64,000 nucleotides of DNA from Lysinibacillus sp. KCTC 33748 (lineage in GTDB: Bacteria > Bacillota > Bacilli > Bacillales_A > Planococcaceae), in contig NZ_MWSJ01000002.1 of assembly GCF_002237755.1 (NCBI RefSeq), forward strand, positions 124,001 through 188,000, in the 5' to 3' direction. Each line of letters opens with the position of its first letter. Position 1 is the stretch's first letter. Position numbers and translations under genes: made by a program. The notes beneath the pieces are model-generated. The model did no database searches and was not told the DNA's origin. It saw nothing but the letters and a program-made list of their open reading frames with translations. Of this stretch, positions 36,817 to 44,762 are shown in pieces.

Positions 36817-37570
36817 ATGCATCCAAAGCTACAAGCGATTCTATCGATTTTTACCAGGTAACATACCCAGAAGATGCTTGCATTATAGTTGCTGATCCTG
36901 TAGCCAAGTATCGTGGAACAACAACTGAAAAGTCTCTAAGCCTAGGAAAGTTTATGAGGGAAGAGCGAGGTTCTGAAGATTTTAGAATGGCGTATATTGT
37001 ATCTGCACAGCCCATTTTTGATGGTGAGAAAGTAATCGGTGTGTTAAGTGCCATTATTTCGAATGAAAAAATGGACGGGATGCGATTATTAGCAACTGAG
37101 CTTTCGAGTTCTGTTGAAGAAATAACTGCAACGAATGAAGAGTTAGCAGTAGCAAGTGTAGATGTATCCAATCGCTTGGTGGAGCTTTCCAAGTTTTCAG
37201 AATCAATGACTGGCGATATTCAACAAATCAATACGATTGTTAATTTAGTAAAAGATTTGCTATAAAATCTAAAATTCTTGGATTAAATGCTTCTATCGAG
37301 GCTGCTCGTTCAGGGGAACATGGAAGGGGCTTTGCTGTAGTAGCATCTGAAATACAGAAAATATCGCAAAGTAGTACGGATAGTGCCGAAAGCATTACAA
37401 ACCAATTAGAAAGCATTAAACAATCTATTGATCAAGTCAATGAATCTGCAAATCAAATCGCAACGTTTACCCAGCAATTTTCTGTGAGTATGCATGAATT
37501 AACCGATGCTTATAATGGAATTAATAGCGCAGCAGAAAAATTAATGCATATAAGCGAAGTAAAGGCTTAA
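36817..37570 (+). pseudogene. Soluble methyl-accepting chemotaxis-like protein, frameshifted
   Basis: ATG 36817 with AAAGGGG upstream reads MHPKLQAIL and then meets a stop. The next frame carries DFYQVTYPEDACIIV through the sensor part to TAA at 37265. The signalling hairpin ([29 protein letters not shown] in part) continues in another frame to 37570. One base appears lost at about 37253 (GATTTGCTATAAA). Two breaks in an otherwise well-kept sequence suggest a recent pseudogene or sequencing errors. Confidence 0.8.
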
Positions 37571-37605
37571 TAACTTCACGAAATTATGCCCAGGCATAAT
37601 TGATA

Positions 37606-37640
37606 AGGATAATAGCAAATTAATCGCTATTATCCTCTTC
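37606..37640. terminator. Bidirectional hairpin between the chemotaxis gene and the HAD gene
   Basis: AGGATAATAGC / GCTATTATCCT is a perfect 11-bp stem with a 9-base loop, placed between converging genes. Confidence 0.65.
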
Positions 37641-37642
37641 GT

Positions 37643-38260
37643 CTAAATAATATTCAAAATTTCTTGTGGTGTAGCAACTTTATAATCGGGCTCCTCTTGT
37701 TGTACAATTTCAATAGAGTCATATCCCCAACCAACCCAAATAATAGGCACTCCCGCTTTTTTGCAGGCTGCGATATCTCTTTGTTCATCACCAATGTACA
37801 AAACTTCTGATGGTGTAATGCTTTTGTCCTTTAAAAATTTCTTAATCACTTTATCCTTTCCAAAAATTCGGTTTGAACAAAGAACATCTGACACACATTG
37901 AATGCCGTTCATTTTTAGAAATTCTAAAATGTTCTCCTGTGAATTGGAGGAAATGATAAGTATTTTATAGCCCCTTTTATCAATTTCCATTAGGACTTCC
38001 TTCATACCGTTATAAAGATGAACATCATTTAATGACTGACGATATAAGCGATAAAATTGAGGTAAAATCATCGGCAATTTATACATAGGAAAGTCAAATA
38101 ATTTACTTCGTTCCGCTATAGATAATTTTTTTAATGATTCAATTTCCTTTAACTCTATTCCTTTAAATTTATATTTTTGCGCAATTGTATTCCAAGCTGA
38201 TGCTAACACTGCCGTAGAATCTGCCAATGTTCCATCAAAATCAAAGATAATATATTTCAT
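37643..38260 (-). CDS. HAD-superfamily phosphatase (phosphoglycolate-phosphatase-like)
   Basis: A 205-residue hydrolase with motif I FDFDGTLADST, motif II ISSNS, motif III Lys near KDKVIKKF and motif IV YIGDEQRDIAACKKAG. A helical cap lies between motifs I and II, as in Gph-like enzymes. The substrate is uncertain. AAAGGAG lies 9 bases before the ATG. Confidence 0.9.
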   Translation of the reverse strand: MKYIIFDFDGTLADSTAVLASAWNTIAQKYKFKGIELKEIESLKKLSIAERSKLFDFPMYKLPMILPQFYRLYRQSLNDVHLYNGMKEVLMEIDKRGYKILIISSNSQENILEFLKMNGIQCVSDVLCSNRIFGKDKVIKKFLKDKSITPSEVLYIGDEQRDIAACKKAGVPIIWVGWGYDSIEIVQQEEPDYKVATPQEILNII

Positions 38261-38420
38261 GTAAACTATCTCCTTTATAATCTAGTTGTAAAGACGTTTT
38301 TTATTTAAAAATGTTACTGCCTATACTTAAAAAAATGACATGATTATACAGGATATGAAACAGAGGAGTACAAATAACTCTAGATGAGCAATTTTTTCAT
38401 TAAATTATCATAACGTGTGG

Positions 38421-38618
38421 TTGATTTCCGTTCCGACTGGGCGTTTTGACGCTGACGCTTCGCTTTCGCGCAGAGCAAAGCTTCCTGAAGGCGTCCGATG
38501 AGCCACTTGGGCCAACAGGGTTTTCGTCTGTGCGAAAGCATAGTGTCAACAACAAAAGGGTGTCATGAAGGCGTTATCGCAGGACGTGATAACGCCTTCG
38601 TTCCTCTATTGATTTTGA
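38421..38618 (-). repeat. Repeat family 1, inverted and incomplete copy
   Basis: The left end (TTGATTTCCGTTCCGACTGG) equals the right end of the copies at 19183 and 43775, so it is in the opposite orientation. It includes the GCTTTCGCGC / GTGCGAAAGC pair and a GGCGTTATC / GATAACGCC hairpin with CGAAGG flanks (38563-38605). The second terminal repeat is missing. It fills the gap between the HAD gene and the YibE/F genes. Confidence 0.7.
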
Positions 38619-38635
38619 GTGGGGGTGGCATAAAA

Positions 38636-38676
38636 GTACCTGTCACCCGTTGGTATTAAAGCTGGGTGACAGGTAC
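38636..38676. repeat. 13-bp inverted repeat near the yibF-like gene end
   Basis: GTACCTGTCACCC and GGGTGACAGGTAC are perfect complements across 15 bases. It lies right after the stop of the minus-strand gene at 38679 and may serve as its terminator, though no clear T-run follows. Confidence 0.6.
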
Positions 38677-38678
38677 GA

Positions 38679-39458
38679 CTATAATGAAGCATTTTCAGTT
38701 TTTTTTCGTTTTTTTATTAAATAATAGGCATTTACAGAGGAAGTAATAGGAATGATAAGTGCGATTCCAATACCTGCACAAAAAATCATAATAATTTCGG
38801 TGGCGAATATTTTAGAATTTATAATTTCGCTAATGGAATAAGATAAATCTTTAAACCATATGAGCAAGCTTAAATATCCACCAAAGAAAGCGAAAAATAA
38901 TGTATTTGTATCTGTACCTAAAATGTCCTTTCCAATGCTTAAACCTGTTGTAAATAATTTTCTTCTGCTTATTAACGGGTTATGGTGAAGAATCTCATGC
39001 ATGGAAGTGGCAATGGAAATGGCAACATCCAAAATCGCACCAATTGTACTCATAATAATAACGGAAGCTCCAATTTGTACAAAATTGACGCCAATATTAA
39101 GAGAGAATATGTTAATTTCTTCAACGGATTCTTCCCCAAATCCTCGAATCATTGATTTCTCCGTTACAAAAACAATGAAAAGTAATAAAACTACAATCGT
39201 AATCATCGTAGAAATAAAAGCGGTCATCGTTTTACTATTCATTTCATTAATAAAAAATAGGCTAATCCAACTTATGACGGTACAGGCAATAAGCGTTAAT
39301 AAAACTGGACTATTCTTCGGATTGGTCATTAAAAAAATAGTAATAAAGAGTACCCCAAAGTTTAAAAATAAAGATAGAAAAGATTTCACTCCTTTTTTTC
39401 CACCAATAACGATCATCAATATGAATAAAATGGTCGTTAACCATACTAATACATTCAT
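38679..39458 (-). CDS. YibE/F-family membrane protein (second of a pair)
   Basis: A 259-residue integral membrane protein with about seven helices. IIMSTIGAILDVAISIATSM followed by HEI and a GKDILGTDTNTLFFAFFGG stretch are the marks of the YibE/F family, whose function is unknown. Its ATG overlaps the stop of the upstream gene (TAATG), with GAGGG upstream, so both are made together. Confidence 0.85.
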   Translation of the reverse strand: MNVLVWLTTILFILMIVIGGKKGVKSFLSLFLNFGVLFITIFLMTNPKNSPVLLTLIACTVISWISLFFINEMNSKTMTAFISTMITIVVLLLFIVFVTEKSMIRGFGEESVEEINIFSLNIGVNFVQIGASVIIMSTIGAILDVAISIATSMHEILHHNPLISRRKLFTTGLSIGKDILGTDTNTLFFAFFGGYLSLLIWFKDLSYSISEIINSKIFATEIIMIFCAGIGIALIIPITSSVNAYYLIKKRKKTENASL

Positions 39459-40582
39459 TATTTTGCCCTCTTTCGATTAATGAAAAAAATAGAAGTGTAA
39501 AGACTAATGGGAATCGTTAAGACAACACCAATCCCACCTGCTAGGGCACGAGCTAATTCTAACGAAAGGTTCATGGAAAGTGTTTGCCCTAATGGATAAG
39601 AATTTTTTAAATATAAAATTAACATAGGAATTGAGCCAGAAATATAAACGAAGAACAAAATACTTGTAATCGTTCCCATAACGTCTTTCCCGATATCCAT
39701 TCCAGAAGTTCTTAAAGCTTGGTCAGAAATATCTTGGTTTTGCTCAAATAATGCGAACATAGAAGAAGCCATTGTTATGGAGACATCCATTACAGCCCCT
39801 AGTGCCCCAATAAATAACCCAGCCATAAATATCACTCGATAAGGTCGTGTTAAAAATTGCATTTCTTCATATCGAAGCCCATTCTCGGATGTAACCCACA
39901 GGACTAAAAAGCTAATTAATAACGAAATAAATGTTCCTAAAAGTGTTGCAACAATCGCTGCATATGTTTTTTCATTCAAGCCGTTAATGAGAATTAAAGA
40001 AATGATTGTAAATAAAAGAACACATACCCCACTTATAAATATCAAATTTATAATTGAATGCACATATAAATCCAAGGCGAAAGATAATACAAGGGAGTTT
40101 ACAATTAAACTGATGATTGAAAATAATCCTTGTCTTTTACCAACAATCAGCAATGCAAAAATAAAAATCCACGCTACTATTAAGACGAACTGATCACGTT
40201 TCACGTCTAAAATAGTCCCAGTTAAATCTCCATTCTTGTCTGTACTTGCTTTAATGGAAACAAATAATTTATTGCCAACTTGATACTCTTGATCGAAGGC
40301 TCCGGATGCTGAATACTCATTTGTAAAATGAATAAGCTTACCCTTTTCTCCACCATTTTTTAATACAGCTGTAATAAGCTGAGTAGATAAATGATCATCA
40401 TTTTCATACATATCCTTTACAGGATTCGATTCTGTTAATTCCGTTTTTATAACTTCTGCAATTGGACGATCATAAAATTCTTCGTTGTGATAAACGAAAA
40501 AAACAGAAACGATGAAGCAAATAGTAATAAAGGTATAAAATATAACTTTGTTATACGATTTTTTTTTCAAGATGTTTTGCAA
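39458..40582 (-). CDS. YibE/F-family membrane protein (first of a pair)
   Basis: A 374-residue protein. It has an N-terminal membrane helix, an external region of about 100 residues and then about seven helices with GALGAVMDVSITMASSMFAL and GKDVMGTITSILFFVYISG, parallel to its partner. GGAGG lies 8 bases before TTG 40582, which I choose; an ATG at 40597 forms part of that same ribosome binding site. Function is unknown. Confidence 0.85.
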   Translation of the reverse strand: MQNILKKKSYNKVIFYTFITICFIVSVFFVYHNEEFYDRPIAEVIKTELTESNPVKDMYENDDHLSTQLITAVLKNGGEKGKLIHFTNEYSASGAFDQEYQVGNKLFVSIKASTDKNGDLTGTILDVKRDQFVLIVAWIFIFALLIVGKRQGLFSIISLIVNSLVLSFALDLYVHSIINLIFISGVCVLLFTIISLILINGLNEKTYAAIVATLLGTFISLLISFLVLWVTSENGLRYEEMQFLTRPYRVIFMAGLFIGALGAVMDVSITMASSMFALFEQNQDISDQALRTSGMDIGKDVMGTITSILFFVYISGSIPMLILYLKNSYPLGQTLSMNLSLELARALAGGIGVVLTIPISLYTSIFFINRKRAK

Positions 40583-40987
40583 TAAAAAAACCTCCATTGA
40601 GGGAAGAGAATTTAATCCTATACGTTGTGTTCATTGTTAGAGTTGACACGAATAATGACTCACAATATTACTATAATTTTTTTGTCAAGCAGAGTAAAAA
40701 AAGTGCCATGTATAAAGAACGTGCTAATTGAAAAGAAGTTTCTTAATGAAATAATACGGCTAATGGCTTTTTAGCGACCTAAGTTAGTTATAGCATTATT
40801 AAATTAGTGTTATTCATTGATGTGAGTTTTAATTTTGCTTGGGAGCGGAAAAGCGGCTCGTCCTTGATTATAGCAGAAACCATCCTTTTCTATTTAAGTG
40901 GATAAAAATTTGATGAAGGAATTTGTGTTCTTTATAATATTGTGAGAGATTAGTAAGAACTATTGAATTCGCAAGGAGGTAAAAGTG

Positions 40988-41086
40988 ATGAAAACTGTAT
41001 TCGCAAAAGGCTTAACAGAAAAAGAGGTGAAATCTTACAGATTGCTTGGAGATTTGCTGTCAAAGGGGGAAGTCTGCCTTTTTTAA
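40988..41086 (+). CDS. Possible 32-residue peptide
   Basis: ATG 40988 is preceded by a textbook AAGGAGGTAAAAGTG site. The frame encodes MKTVFAKGLTEKEVKSYRLL and twelve more residues, ending ...GEVCLF. I do not recognise it. It could be a real small protein or the truncated start of a lost gene; the strong ribosome binding site is the only support. Confidence 0.4.
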   Translation: MKTVFAKGLTEKEVKSYRLLGDLLSKGEVCLF

Positions 41087-41192
41087 GCAAATTTCATATC
41101 GAAAACAGATTCCGGAAGCTTTTGCCTTCTTATTTTAACAATTGTAGTCAATAATTTTTGATGATCTTGTATAAATATATTTACGCATTGTA

Positions 41193-41218
41193 GCGCCGGT
41201 TCTGTCCGGCGCTTTTTT
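41193..41218 (+). terminator. Terminator after the small ORF region
   Basis: GCGCCGG / CCGGCGC with a 6-base loop and six T. A second hairpin with a weaker tail (GGCGCCG / CGGCGTC) lies at 41280-41303. Confidence 0.8.
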
Positions 41219-41364
41219 ACGTTCCGTTGTGAAATATAAGAAATATTTCCCTATTTGTAGGGTTTTTTCGCACTTTTAAGGCGCCGTTCTTTCGGCGTCT
41301 TCTTTGTGTTTTAACTTTTTTCCGGCGGATGTCATGGAATCGGAAAGGAGTTCAATATAGGATG

Positions 41365-41571
41365 TTAGCTTAAAATCATCGCATCCATGCGATAAGTCCA
41401 AATTGTATTGTCTAGCTTCAATCCACTGTCTTGGCGCAAAGGTGAACCAGAAGAAGTAGCAGAAGCGGTCCTATTCTTAGCTTCAGATAAAGTAAGCTTC
41501 ATGGCTGGAGCTACTGTCTCTGTTGACGGTAGTTTGACTGTATAAATTTCATTTTTCTTTGGCACAGCCAC
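41365..41571 (-). CDS. Doubtful 68-residue ORF
   Basis: The frame starts with GTG and encodes a soluble, Ser/Thr-rich product (from [14 protein letters not shown] to YRMDAMILS). AAAGGTG overlaps or lies directly before the possible GTG starts. No family is recognised. The plus-strand terminator at 41563-41612 covers its start region, which argues for caution. Confidence 0.3.
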   Translation of the reverse strand: MAVPKKNEIYTVKLPSTETVAPAMKLTLSEAKNRTASATSSGSPLRQDSGLKLDNTIWTYRMDAMILS

Positions 41572-41612
41572 ACCTTTGATCTTTATTAATGACCAAAGGT
41601 GGTGGCTGTTTT
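41563..41612 (+). terminator. Strong hairpin with T-run, gene not evident
   Basis: ACAGCCACACCTTTG pairs with CAAAGGTGGTGGCTGT (one bulge) and is followed by TTTTTAT. It points along the plus strand, yet no plus-strand gene lies directly before it. Confidence 0.65.
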
Positions 41613-41742
41613 TATATCTTCATTTTAAGTAGTAACATTGAAAATGCAACGACAACGAAATTGATTTAGAGAAAAAAATTATTAAGAATTATCTGGATAA
41701 TAAAATCAAATAGTGTTATCGTAAGAAATAGCTAAATAAAAA

Positions 41743-41873
41743 TATCCTTCAGGGTAGGGTGAAATTCCCAATCGGCGGTGATGAAGCAATTCAAAGTCCG
41801 TGAGCGCAAGCTGATTTGGTGCAAATCCAAAACCGACAGTTATAGTCTGGATGGGAGAAGGGTAAAAGTAAGA
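41743..41873 (+). ncRNA. FMN riboswitch (RFN element), first copy
   Basis: All conserved blocks are present: AGGGTAGGGTGAAATTCCC, AATCGGCGGTGATGAA, AAGTCCGTGAGCGCAAGCTG, TTTGGTGCAAATCCAAAACC, and GACAGTTATAGTCTGGATGG followed by GAGAAGG. It binds FMN and should cause termination at the hairpin at 41926. No coding region lies between that terminator and the second copy. Confidence 0.97.
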
Positions 41874-41925
41874 GCTTTTTAAATTCGCTTGAGTTTATAA
41901 GGTTTATTTGATTATGCTTTTAACT

Positions 41926-41958
41926 ACTTCCCATCGTTTAAGTTGGGAAGTTTTTTTA
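41926..41958 (+). terminator. Expression-platform terminator of FMN riboswitch 1
   Basis: ACTTCCCA / TGGGAAGT with a 10-base loop and seven T. It is placed about 55 bases after the aptamer, as in other rib leaders. Confidence 0.85.
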
Positions 41959-41960
41959 TC

Positions 41961-42084
41961 TTCTTTCGGTAGGCGTTTAGACACCCACCGAAATAGAGGA
42001 ACTCAGGCTAAGAACTTCACATCCTGTGAAAACGCCTGACCTAAAGCCTCCGGACACAATTACGCCAAGGCGAAGTTGATTTAT
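41961..42084. repeat. Repeat family 2, copy 3, between the two riboswitches
   Basis: It starts with a hairpin TTTCGGTAGGCGT / ACACCCACCGAAA and is followed by the core AACTCAGGCTAAGAAC-TTCACATCCTGTGAA-AACGCCTGA. Compared with the 12884 copy the hairpin stem is changed on both sides (CAGC/GCTG to CGGT/ACCG), keeping pairing. Confidence 0.75.
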
Positions 42085-42109
42085 TATTTAGCTAACAAAT
42101 TGAATAGCA

Positions 42110-42240
42110 GTAGTTCTTCGGGGTAGGGTGAAATTCCCAATCGGCGGTGATGAAGTAATTCAAAGTCCGTGAGCGCAAGCTGATTTGGTGCAAATCCAAA
42201 ACCGACAGTGATAGTCTGGATGGGAGAAGAACGATGAGAT
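42110..42240 (+). ncRNA. FMN riboswitch (RFN element), second copy
   Basis: The aptamer is nearly identical to copy 1, with only a few changes inside the conserved part (for example GAAGTAATTC for GAAGCAATTC and CAGTGATAG for CAGTTATAG). The expression platform differs. A terminator follows at 42308, then ribE. Such likeness points to a recent duplication or gene conversion. Confidence 0.97.
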
Positions 42241-42307
42241 GGTAGCCTATGGAAAATTTTAATATCCTTAAGGTTTATTTGTCGACGTCTTATTTATATG
42301 AACTCCC

Positions 42308-42335
42308 AAACCCCTTTAATCTAAGGGTTTTTTTA
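42308..42335 (+). terminator. Expression-platform terminator of FMN riboswitch 2
   Basis: AAACCCCTT / AAGGGTTTT with one bulged C and seven T, about 95 bases before ribE. Confidence 0.75.
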
Positions 42336-42360
42336 TTTGAACAGAAATTTTTGATTGAGG

Positions 42361-42429
42361 GAGGAGGTACATAGGGCTCCAAAAGTGGAAGAGTTAAGCT
42401 TAAACCAAAGAATAGAAGCGGGTGAAAAA
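42361..42429 (+). pseudogene. Possible ribD deletion scar
   Basis: A perfect GAGGAGGT site at 42361-42368 is followed by ACATAG where a start codon would be expected. The frame that continues without stops into ribE encodes about 23 residues (RAPKVEELSLNQRIEAGEK) not seen in riboflavin synthase. This is where ribD lies in Bacillus. I infer, but cannot prove, that the body of ribD was deleted between its ribosome binding site and its end. Confidence 0.35.
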
Positions 42430-43068
42430 ATGTTTACAGGAATTATTGAGGATATTGGTACCGTAAAAACCTTGCAAAGCGATCGACAAAGTATGAAAAT
42501 TACCGTTATTTCGAAGAAAATGGTAGAGGATGTAAAGCTCGGGGATAGTATAGCGGTCAATGGTGTATGTTTAACAGTCATATCTTTTAATGAACAGGAG
42601 CTTACGATGGATGTCATGCCTGAAACGGTAAAGGCAACAAATTTACAGCAGCTCGCAATTGGAGATCCGGTAAATTTAGAGCGCGCTATGTCAGCGAATG
42701 GGCGATTCGGTGGTCATTTTGTATCTGGGCATGTAGACGGAGTAGGGAAAATAGTACGCAAGCGGCCGTTAGCAAATGCAGTCTATATTGATATAGAACT
42801 ATCAAAGGAGTTAACGAGTTTCTGTATTCCAAAGGGCTCCATCACAATTGACGGAACGAGCTTAACACTCTTTCATGTCGAGAAAAACGGTGTCACAGTA
42901 TCGTTGATACCCCACACGTACAAGGAAACAATTTTAGGTATGAAGAAAATTGGTGATCTCGTCAATATAGAAACTGATTTAGTAGGAAAATACATTTTAC
43001 ATCAACTTAAGTATGGTCAGGAACCGCCGACCATTACAAAAGGCTTCTTAGCACAAAACGGTTTTTAA
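42430..43068 (+). CDS. ribE: Riboflavin synthase, alpha subunit
   Basis: A 212-residue enzyme turning two lumazines into riboflavin. The two barrel repeats are visible: [12 protein letters not shown] with [11 protein letters not shown] and [10 protein letters not shown] in the first, [10 protein letters not shown] and [11 protein letters not shown] in the second. ATG 42430 fits the family's invariant MFTGIIE start; the open frame extends upstream to 42355 but that part is not part of the enzyme. The ribosome binding site (GGGTG) is weak. It is under riboswitch 2. Confidence 0.95.
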   Translation: MFTGIIEDIGTVKTLQSDRQSMKITVISKKMVEDVKLGDSIAVNGVCLTVISFNEQELTMDVMPETVKATNLQQLAIGDPVNLERAMSANGRFGGHFVSGHVDGVGKIVRKRPLANAVYIDIELSKELTSFCIPKGSITIDGTSLTLFHVEKNGVTVSLIPHTYKETILGMKKIGDLVNIETDLVGKYILHQLKYGQEPPTITKGFLAQNGF

Positions 43069-43088
43069 TCAACAAGGAGGTGGCGAAA

Positions 43089-43715
43089 TTGCTACATTCG
43101 ATTGAAGAAGCAATTGAGGATTTAAAGCGAGGAAAGATAATTATTGTAGTAGATGACGAGGATCGGGAAAATGAAGGGGACTTACTAGCACTTGCGGAAT
43201 TTATGACCCCTGAAACGATTAACTTTATGGCTACCTATGGAAGAGGTCTTATATGTACGCCCATTTCCCAGCAGCTCGCACAAAAATTAGCATTAAACCC
43301 TATGGTTAGTGTGAATACAGATAATCATCAAACAGCATTTACCGTTAGTATTGATCATGTTGACACAACAACTGGAATTAGCGCCTTTGAACGGGCAATG
43401 ACTATACAGAAAATGCTCGAACCACAAGCAAAAGATGCGAATTTTCGTAAACCAGGCCATGTATTCCCACTAATAGCAAAGGAAAATGGAGTATTAGAGC
43501 GTAGGGGACATACGGAAGCTACAATAGATTTGGCAAAGCTTTGTAATAGCGTTCCTGCCGGAGTTATATGTGAGATTATGGGCGACGATGGCAAAATGCT
43601 ACGCTTTAATGATCTCGTTAAATATGCAGCACAACATCATTTGAAAATGATTTCAATTGAAGCATTGGCAACATATCGTCAACAAATAATGGAAGAAAAC
43701 ACAGTGACTATATAA
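43089..43715 (+). CDS. ribB: 3,4-dihydroxy-2-butanone 4-phosphate synthase, RibB domain only
   Basis: A 208-residue enzyme making the four-carbon precursor from ribulose 5-phosphate. [54 protein letters not shown] and [12 protein letters not shown] are all intact. In Bacillus it is fused to GTP cyclohydrolase II (RibBA, about 400 residues); here the protein ends after [14 protein letters not shown], exactly where RibA would begin. AAGGAGG lies 8 bases before TTG 43089; a GTG at 43080 overlaps that site. Confidence 0.93.
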   Translation: MLHSIEEAIEDLKRGKIIIVVDDEDRENEGDLLALAEFMTPETINFMATYGRGLICTPISQQLAQKLALNPMVSVNTDNHQTAFTVSIDHVDTTTGISAFERAMTIQKMLEPQAKDANFRKPGHVFPLIAKENGVLERRGHTEATIDLAKLCNSVPAGVICEIMGDDGKMLRFNDLVKYAAQHHLKMISIEALATYRQQIMEENTVTI

Positions 43716-43774
43716 AAAGGCTTATCACCAAAAGTTGGGGGAAGTTCATTTTAAAACGTATACCATGTATATAG

Positions 43775-44107
43775 TTGATCTTCGCTACGACTGGGCGACT
43801 CCTTGGGGATTAGCAAATAGAGGAACGAAGGCTAAGACCATCACATCCTGTGATAACGCCTTCGTGACCAACATCGTGCCGCTGACGCTACGTTAGCACT
43901 ACGCTTTCGCGCAAAAAATATCTGTTGGCCCGAGACCATGGAGCGAGCTTTGCGAGTGAAGCGGGTCATCGGACACCCCCAGGAAGCTCTGCTCAGCGCG
44001 AAAGCGAAGCGGCAGCAACAAATGTTTTATCTGTGCGAAAGCAAAGCGACAGCAACAACAAAGCACCCAGCCGGAACGGAAATCAACCACACGAAATGGT
44101 AATGAGC
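43775..44107. repeat. Repeat family 1, longest copy, between ribB and ribH
   Basis: The ends TTGATCTTCGCTACGACTGG and CCGGAACGGAAATCAA (to 44086) are inverted repeats. The core AACGAAGGCTAAGACC-ATCACATCCTGTGAT-AACGCCTTCGT lies at 43823-43868. An inner pair is built on ACGCTTTCGCGC / GCGCGAAAGCG, and part of the right side is repeated (GCGAAAGC twice). It fills the 414-base gap where the ribA part and intercistronic space would normally be. Confidence 0.8.
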
Positions 44108-44129
44108 CATAAAAAAGGAGAAAAGAAAA

Positions 44130-44597
44130 ATGGTTAAAACATTTGAAGCGCAATTAATTGGTACAGATTTAAAAATAGCAGTAGTAGTAGGTCGTTTCAA
44201 CGAATTTATTACAAGTAAATTATTAGATGGTGCATTAGATGGTTTAAAGCGTCATGGAGTTGATGAGAATTCAATCGACATAGCATGGGTTCCTGGAGCA
44301 TTTGAAGTTCCATTCATCGCAAAACAGTTAGCAGAAACAAAGAAATATGATGTAATTATTGGATTAGGGACGGTTATTCGTGGCTCAACAACACATTATG
44401 ATTATGTATGTAATGAATCAGCAAAAGGAATCGCAAATGTGTCGCTAACTACAAATGTACCTGTTATTTTTGGCATTGTTACTACTGAAAATATTGAACA
44501 AGCAATTGAGCGCGCAGGGACTAAATCAGGAAATAAAGGCTATGACGCAGCAATGTCTGCTATTGAAATGGCTAATTTAAAGAAGATGATTGGATAA
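44130..44597 (+). CDS. ribH: 6,7-dimethyl-8-ribityllumazine synthase
   Basis: A 155-residue subunit of the lumazine synthase shell. [47 protein letters not shown] with the catalytic His, and [19 protein letters not shown] are all family motifs. AAAAAAGGAG lies upstream. It would normally be close behind ribBA; here the repeat element separates it. No terminator is obvious after it. Confidence 0.96.
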   Translation: MVKTFEAQLIGTDLKIAVVVGRFNEFITSKLLDGALDGLKRHGVDENSIDIAWVPGAFEVPFIAKQLAETKKYDVIIGLGTVIRGSTTHYDYVCNESAKGIANVSLTTNVPVIFGIVTTENIEQAIERAGTKSGNKGYDAAMSAIEMANLKKMIG

Positions 44598-44762
44598 ATA
44601 TTACCTAATAATAGGGTGGGAATTTTAACGCTAAATTATTCTGACAAGCATTTTAAAAAGCGTATTTCCTTGAATATTTTTTAAAAGCATGGAGAAAATA
44701 TCCGTAAGTGTATTTATGTTATTTTTCATAAATGTACTAATTTGGAGCTGGATCAGTAGGAG

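Larger units (their letters stand above)
40583..41742. other. Gene-poor stretch with several hairpins
   Basis: Between the YibE/F pair and the first FMN riboswitch only two doubtful small ORFs are seen (40988-41086 plus, 41365-41571 minus). Terminator-like hairpins occur at 41193-41218, 41280-41303 and 41563-41612, all pointing along the plus strand, although no plus-strand gene of normal size precedes the last two. Confidence 0.5.

Noticed and set aside
43925-44137. 70-residue ORF between ribB and ribH
   Set aside because: It consists of family-1 repeat sequence and is not protein-like.
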